A stretch of DNA of 6,400 bases, taken from assembly GCA_022566975.1 (NCBI GenBank), contig JADFHV010000127.1, forward strand, positions 1 to 6,400. Direction: 5' to 3'. Position numbers and translations under genes: made by a program. The notes below the pieces were generated by a model. That model saw only the letters and a list, made by a program, of their open reading frames with translations, made no database searches and was not told where the DNA came from. This DNA is from Chloroflexota bacterium (GTDB lineage: Bacteria; Chloroflexota; Dehalococcoidia; SAR202; UBA11138). The number at the start of each line of letters is the position of its first letter. Position 1 is the first letter of the stretch. Below, piece after piece: positions 1 to 4,927 of this stretch.

Positions 1-2193
<2,193 letters not shown>

Positions 2194-2269
2194 GCGCGAG
2201 GCGCCCTCCGACTTCTACGGGTCTTCGGTGCGTAGCCGTGGTTGCCCCACCGCTGTAGGCGCGCTTCTA

Positions 2270-2299
2270 TTGACCCGGCTCGTGGCCCGTTGCTACACT
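2270..2299 (+). promoter_or_regulatory. Sigma-70-type promoter of tRNA-Val, extended -10
   Basis: The -35 box TTGACC is at 2270-2275 and the -10 box TACACT at 2294-2299, with an 18-base spacer. TG one base before the -10 makes it an extended -10 (TGCTACACT). The predicted start of transcription is near 2306, about 23 bases before the mature tRNA. It is the only good promoter seen in the 135-base gap after rpoC and may also serve the genes downstream of the tRNA. The rest of the gap (2194-2269) shows only a weak CTACG/CGTAG inverted repeat at 2215-2235. Confidence 0.7.
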
Positions 2300-2328
2300 T
2301 GATTCCATGGACCTGGGGGCTGGCGCGA

Positions 2329-2405
2329 GGGCGGTTAGCTCAGTGGTTTAGAGCGCTGCGTTGACATCGCAGAGGTCATTGGTTCAAATCCATTACCGCC
2401 CACCA
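2329..2405 (+). tRNA. tRNA-Val (anticodon GAC), CCA encoded
   Basis: A full cloverleaf can be folded. The acceptor stem is GGGCGGT/ACCGCCC (2329-2335 with 2395-2401), the D stem is GCTC/GAGC and the anticodon stem CTGCG/CGCAG has loop TTGACAT, giving anticodon GAC and hence valine. The T loop is TTCAAAT, the discriminator is A at 2402 and the CCA end is encoded at 2403-2405. The T stem ATTGG/CCATT has one T-T mismatch at its second pair; otherwise the structure is standard. Confidence 0.96.
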
Positions 2406-2427
2406 CCTGTCCGCCGGCGGAGTGAAG

Positions 2428-2814
2428 ATGGTGCCACGAGTGCAGAACGCGGAAATCGAGCAGGCCGGCCACAATCAGGCCTCCGAGGGTACGGAGGCGA
2501 TCGGGGAGCAGCGGCTTCGCGAGCTGATAGTCAACGCCATACCCGCCGAGGCGGGGCTCGTGCCGCTGTCGGGATTCAAGATGGACCTGTCGGCGAATCC
2601 CGGTTTTCATAAGGTCTTCTTCTCGGCTCGGTGCGACTGCGGGACAAGCGCGCTCTTGAGTGTAGAGGTAGCACAGGACAAGACGATAGACCAGGTGCGC
2701 CGAGCGCTGCCTTCCCTGGTGGACAGGCTCCAGGGTCAGGCGCGGGCCTTCCATAACATGCCGTGCGAAGTGCATACGAAGATGCGACTGGGGCCGGCGC
2801 TCGGCCGGCAGTAG
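2428..2814 (+). CDS. Protein of unknown function heading the selenoprotein cluster
   Basis: I do not recognise this family. From ATG 2428 the protein has 128 residues and is soluble, with no signal peptide or membrane segment. The first 25 residues or so are polar and probably disordered. Next come a helical region (IGEQRLRELIVNAIP) and a compact core with an R-C-D-C-G motif at Cys codons 2632 and 2638. A helix (TIDQVRRALPSLVDRLQ) and a second conserved-looking Cys in M-P-C-E-V-H follow. The ATG is chosen because GGAG at 2419-2422 lies 5 bases upstream; GTG 2422 would overlap that site, and GTG 2431 is possible. The gene starts 22 bases after the tRNA-Val CCA and ends 16 bases before the FTR gene, so it is probably co-transcribed with both selenoprotein genes. 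The CxC motif could bind metal or act in thiol chemistry, but this is conjecture. Confidence 0.8.
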   Translation: MVPRVQNAEIEQAGHNQASEGTEAIGEQRLRELIVNAIPAEAGLVPLSGFKMDLSANPGFHKVFFSARCDCGTSALLSVEVAQDKTIDQVRRALPSLVDRLQGQARAFHNMPCEVHTKMRLGPALGRQ

Positions 2815-2820
2815 AATACG

Positions 2821-2826
2821 AAGGAG
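2821..2826 (+). promoter_or_regulatory. Ribosome binding site of the FTR selenoprotein gene
   Basis: AAGGAG lies 4 bases before ATG 2831. It fixes the start of a gene that a conventional reading would end after only 56 codons, at the first in-frame TGA. Confidence 0.8.
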
Positions 2827-2830
2827 TCCG

Positions 2831-3274
2831 ATGCCGCGGGAGCTTACCGAGGAAGAGGCGCTGAAGCGCGCCGTCAAGTTTTCCGAGCGCTACGTGGAGC
2901 GCGGGCCGTACGAGTTCTTCCCGGAACCGGAGGTGGTCCGCTTGGTCCAGGAGGGCCTGGGCGAGAATGAGCAGAATCACGGGTACCGCTACTGTCCCTG
3001 AATGCCTCTGAGCGGCGATCCCGTCGAGGATCGCAAGAAGATATGCCCGTGCGAGCGGCATCACGAGGACATCGAGCGCGACGGCTTCTGTATATGAATG
3101 TTCTTCGTGAGCGAAGAGTTTCTTCGCAAGTATGAGGCTGGAGAGGAGTTCAACCAGACGATAGACGAGGCGGTACCTGTGGGGCAAGAGCTGTTTGAGA
3201 AAACAGGCGGCAAGCGCGAGTTCAACGTCAGACGCAAACAGGAGAGCGGAGAAGGAGACTCGAAGGAGTCGTAG
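2831..3274 (+). CDS. Ferredoxin-thioredoxin reductase catalytic subunit-like selenoprotein with two selenocysteines
   Basis: FTR catalytic subunits take electrons one at a time from ferredoxin through a [4Fe-4S] cluster and reduce a disulfide partner in the cytoplasm. With the TGA codons at 2999 and 3095 read as selenocysteine (U), the frame runs to TAG 3272 and gives 147 residues. The family signature is then complete: Y-R-Y-C55-P-U57, K-I-C72-P-C74, then G-F-C87-I-U89-M-F-F-V. In the plant/cyanobacterial enzyme the four cluster ligands are the equivalents of C55, C72, C74 and C87, and the redox disulfide is formed by the two positions that are U here. No variable subunit is visible, as in many bacterial and archaeal FTRs. 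The His between the last two Cys of the classical enzyme is Ile here. The 50-residue acidic/basic C-terminal tail looks less conserved. Two independent nonsense mutations hitting exactly these two codons is the alternative, and it is unlikely. Confidence 0.9.
3015..3034 (+). promoter_or_regulatory. Predicted SECIS hairpin for the first FTR selenocysteine codon (U57)
   Basis: GCGATCC (3015-3021) pairs perfectly with GGATCGC (3028-3034), closing a 6-base loop CGTCGA. The loop has G at its second position, 22 bases after the TGA at 2999-3001. A short stem just downstream of the UGA with a G at the start of the apical loop is the bacterial SECIS pattern bound by SelB. It lies inside the coding sequence and encodes G-D-P-V-E-D-R, a variable FTR loop. 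Confidence 0.82.
3111..3127 (+). promoter_or_regulatory. Predicted SECIS hairpin for the second FTR selenocysteine codon (U89)
   Basis: GCGAAGA (3111-3117) pairs perfectly with TCTTCGC (3121-3127). Opening the top A-T pair leaves a 6-bp stem with a 5-base loop AGTTT. Its G at 3118 is in the second loop position and 21 bases after the TGA at 3095-3097, close to the 22-base distance at the first site. A competing hairpin (3101-3118) shares the left arm; see findings. Confidence 0.75.
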
Positions 3275-3285
3275 CGAGGCTGGGA

Positions 3286-3292
3286 AGGGGAG
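3286..3292 (+). promoter_or_regulatory. Ribosome binding site that decides the TTG start of seleno-glutaredoxin
   Basis: AGGGGAG sits 6 bases before TTG 3299. No ATG or GTG lies in frame between the FTR stop (TAG 3272) and the selenocysteine codon at 3335. This site therefore selects the TTG start and argues against the ATG at 3350, which falls after the active site. Confidence 0.75.
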
Positions 3293-3298
3293 TCCACT

Positions 3299-3553
3299 TT
3301 GGAGACGGACGTACAGGTATATACATCGGCCGGCTGAGGTCCGTGCCATATGGTGAAAGTGTATCTTTCACGAAAGGGCGTCCCCTTCACGGAGCGTAAC
3401 GTATCCCTGGACCGCGAGGCGCTGAAGAACCTGGTGGGCATGGGATTCCGCACCACGCCTGTCACCGTCATCGGGGAAAAGAGGGTTGTCGGCTACAGCA
3501 CCGCCAAACTGGACGAGGCCCTGGCCGCGGGCGGAATTGAGCCGCAGGGATGA
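3299..3553 (+). CDS. Glutaredoxin-family selenoprotein with U-G-P-C active site
   Basis: This is a small thiol-disulfide oxidoreductase of the glutaredoxin/NrdH type, predicted cytoplasmic. From TTG 3299, with TGA 3335 read as selenocysteine, it has 84 residues, a usual size for a one-domain glutaredoxin. The first strand (V-Q-V-Y-T-S) leads to A-G-U13-G-P-C16-H, where U13 replaces the nucleophilic first Cys of CxxC. Then come helix 1 (MVKVYLSRKGVPF), the second strand with ERNVS, the cis-Pro loop T-T-P54-V, and the last strand and helix (V-V-G-Y-S-T-A-K-L-D-E-A-L). Starting at ATG 3350 would remove the first strand and both active-site residues, so that reading is a misannotation. The gene follows the FTR after 24 bases in the same frame. 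It is probably the FTR's electron acceptor, by inference from linkage. Confidence 0.92.
3353..3371 (+). promoter_or_regulatory. Predicted SECIS hairpin for the glutaredoxin selenocysteine codon (U13)
   Basis: GTGAAAG (3353-3359) pairs perfectly with CTTTCAC (3365-3371), closing a 5-base loop TGTAT. The loop has G at its second position, 24 bases after the TGA at 3335-3337. Stem length, loop size, G position and distance all match the two hairpins in the FTR gene, although the stem sequences are unrelated. Confidence 0.82.
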
Positions 3554-3618
3554 CGGTCCAGGCGCTCTAGTCGTCGACGGGACAGCGCATCGTCGGCGTG
3601 CCTGAAGGCCGGCGCACG

Positions 3619-3648
3619 TTGACCGCACGCCCTCCTCCCGGATAGAAT
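3619..3648 (+). promoter_or_regulatory. Sigma-70-type promoter of tRNA-Asp
   Basis: The -35 box TTGACC is at 3619-3624 and the -10 box TAGAAT at 3643-3648, with an 18-base spacer. The predicted start of transcription is near 3655, about 27 bases before the tRNA. The -35 box and spacing are the same as in the tRNA-Val promoter. The gap 3554-3618 holds nothing else that I can support. Confidence 0.7.
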
Positions 3649-3681
3649 CGAACCGTAGGTCGTCCCTCTGTCTTTCAGCGC

Positions 3682-3758
3682 GGCCCCGTGGTGTAGCGGT
3701 TTAACATATCGGCCTGTCAAGCCGAAGATCGCCGGTTCGAATCCGGTCGGGGTCGCCA
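3682..3758 (+). tRNA. tRNA-Asp (anticodon GTC), CCA encoded
   Basis: The acceptor stem is GGCCCCG/CGGGGTC (3682-3688 with 3748-3754), the D stem GTGT/ACAT and the anticodon stem TCGGC/GCCGA. The anticodon loop CTGTCAA gives anticodon GTC, aspartate. The T stem GCCGG/CCGGT has loop TTCGAAT, the discriminator is G 3755 and CCA is at 3756-3758. The recombinase remnant on the other strand abuts and reads into its 3' half, which marks it as an integration target. Confidence 0.97.
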
Positions 3759-4355
3759 GACAGACTTCCGTCTTGACACTCTTCGGAGATTTGGACGAAC
3801 GGCCTCAACTCGGGCCGCGGCCTCACCGCCACTACCCTCTCGTTCCTTACCCAGACCAGGTCGAACAGCGCCCTGGCTAAGCGGTCCCGCTGTTCCGACG
3901 TAGCTTCCTCCCATGCCGATGAGACATTCTCCAGGAATCCACTCAACTTGGCGAGGATATCTGGGCGCTCTTCCCGAGGGAACAGCCTCGCCAATTCCTC
4001 AGATATGGCATCCCTCTCGGCTAGATACTCTCCCTCAGGCTTATCTCCCCATTCGTAGAGCTTCCGAACCGGTTCGAGTCTCCCCTCCAGTTCCCTGCGG
4101 TTAGGTTCTGGGTCGCCTTCGGCTTCCTGGACGTGCCGGTACAACGCCACAATACGTTCCTGGTAGTCAGTGGGTATCACGAATCAACGAAGATACTCTA
4201 GAACCTGGCCCTCGTAGACATCCAGGAACGTGCCGCGGTTCGTGCACCCTGCGCCTTTGACGCGTTCCCGGCAATATATCCGGGCCCGTCCTTTGACGTT
4301 CTGGTGGACCCACATAGGGCCGCTGCATTTCTTGCACCTCAGGAGGCGCTGTCGG
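3701..4355 (-). pseudogene. Large serine recombinase remnant (C-terminal part, nonsense codon) next to tRNA-Asp
   Basis: Large serine recombinases integrate and excise mobile elements. On the minus strand from about 4355 the frame reads L-L-R-C-K-K-C-S-G-P-M, then I-Y-C and G-C-T-N-R. This is a recombinase zinc ribbon with Cys codons at 4334-4336, 4325-4327, 4271-4273 and 4244-4246. After E-Y-L-R an in-frame TGA (4184-4186) interrupts it, and the frame resumes as F-V-I-P-T-D-Y-Q-E-R-I-V and the charged coiled coil typical of these proteins, then the R-P-D-I-L-A-K-L-S-G-F-L and R-P-E-L-R-P-F-V regions. The N-terminal catalytic domain with its serine is absent: in this frame upstream of 4355 no recombinase-like sequence is seen. 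The last 18 residues (GDPDRIRTGDLRLDRPIC) are antisense tRNA-Asp. It is therefore a truncated, disrupted integrase, probably inactive. Confidence 0.85.
3731..3758 (+). other. Probable integration (att) site in the 3' end of tRNA-Asp
   Basis: The T arm and acceptor end of tRNA-Asp are where the recombinase remnant begins on the opposite strand, an arrangement typical of an element integrated at a tRNA 3' end. The crossover bases cannot be defined because no second copy of this segment occurs in the window. Confidence 0.4.
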
Positions 4356-4927
4356 TCGACGTACCCTTCACCACCCCCATAGCGACACTCCAGCCGACCA
4401 TTACGGGCTGGACCATCGTAAGCGCGGCCGGGCTCCTGTTACTGGCGGCGGTGTACCTCCTGAGTATTTCAGGGGAGGGCGGTGGTAAGACCCTGGCCCG
4501 GGGCCTGAGCGGGCTGGTGGTGGCCGGTACGCTGGACGGCCTCTGGGGTGTAGCGTTAGCCCGGGATGTGGTCGCGGCGGACCTGTTCTGGACAATGCTG
4601 ACCCCCATGGTGGCACCACTGGCCCTGACCCCGATAATGGCTGCACAGGCGGGCCGGGTCCGGCTTCTGGTGCGCCGGAGAAAGGTAAGGCCCTCTTCAT
4701 ACGCCGAGTTGGTGGAGCCCAGGAACGAGGAGGCCCGCGACCGTATCCGCGCCTGGTGGGAGAACACTGCGCTGAGTCGACCGAAAAAGAGCCCGGGAAA
4801 GTTCAAGTGCCCGAGCTGCGGTCATCGGGGTCGTGCGCCGGCGGGGACCGAGCCGATCAAATGCGGCGGCTGCGGGAGGACGTTCGCCCGTGCGACCACA
4901 TCACAGCCCCCCTTCAGCCTAACATGA
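4304..4927 (+). CDS. Membrane protein with C-terminal zinc ribbon, unknown function, 5' end doubtful
   Basis: I do not recognise this family. From GTG 4304 the frame gives 207 residues. Hydrophobic segments at about 36-55, 66-86 and 94-114 suggest two or three membrane helices, followed by a basic stretch (V-R-L-L-V-R-R-R-K) that should stay in the cytoplasm. A polar helix and a zinc ribbon follow, C169-P-S-C172-G and C187-G-G-C190-G-R, suited to metal binding. The GTG has no visible ribosome binding site. Its first 15-20 codons are the antisense of the recombinase zinc ribbon, so the true N-terminus may have been cut away by the insertion; the next in-frame GTG (4451) would remove much of the first helix. 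It may thus be a 5'-truncated gene. Its stop overlaps the end of the convergent LamG gene by 9 bases. Confidence 0.65.
   Translation: MDPHRAAAFLAPQEALSVDVPFTTPIATLQPTITGWTIVSAAGLLLLAAVYLLSISGEGGGKTLARGLSGLVVAGTLDGLWGVALARDVVAADLFWTMLTPMVAPLALTPIMAAQAGRVRLLVRRRKVRPSSYAELVEPRNEEARDRIRAWWENTALSRPKKSPGKFKCPSCGHRGRAPAGTEPIKCGGCGRTFARATTSQPPFSLT

Noticed and set aside
2215..2235. CTACG/CGTAG inverted repeat after rpoC as a terminator
   Set aside because: A five-base stem with an 11-base loop and no T tract is not a convincing intrinsic terminator.
2831..3274. FTR gene as a pseudogene with two nonsense mutations
   Set aside because: Both TGA codons hit exactly the two redox Cys positions and are followed by SECIS-like hairpins. 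There are no frameshifts, and the neighbouring glutaredoxin shows the same pattern.
2999..3337. TGA read as tryptophan (alternative genetic code)
   Set aside because: TGA ends rpoC, the glutaredoxin and the membrane-protein gene normally, TGG is used for Trp, and the TGA positions align with Cys rather than Trp.
2576..3349. Long minus-strand open frame (257 codons) across the FTR gene
   Set aside because: It is a shadow on the strand opposite the FTR and glutaredoxin genes. Its translation is Leu/Arg/Ser-rich with no domain, while the plus strand carries complete family signatures and ribosome binding sites.
3061..3471. Minus-strand open frame (136 codons) over the end of FTR and the start of glutaredoxin
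   Set aside because: It is antisense to the conserved active-site segments, has low-complexity Ser/Arg composition and shows no start signal.
3763..3774. Small AGAC/GTCT inverted repeat after tRNA-Asp as a terminator
   Set aside because: The stem is only four bases and no T run follows it.
4184..4186. TGA in the recombinase as a fourth selenocysteine
   Set aside because: There is no family Cys at this position and no stem-loop at the required distance on the minus strand.
4825..4833. Nine-base match to the tRNA-Asp acceptor end as a second att site
   Set aside because: It is too short in GC-rich DNA and lies inside the zinc-ribbon codons of the membrane protein.
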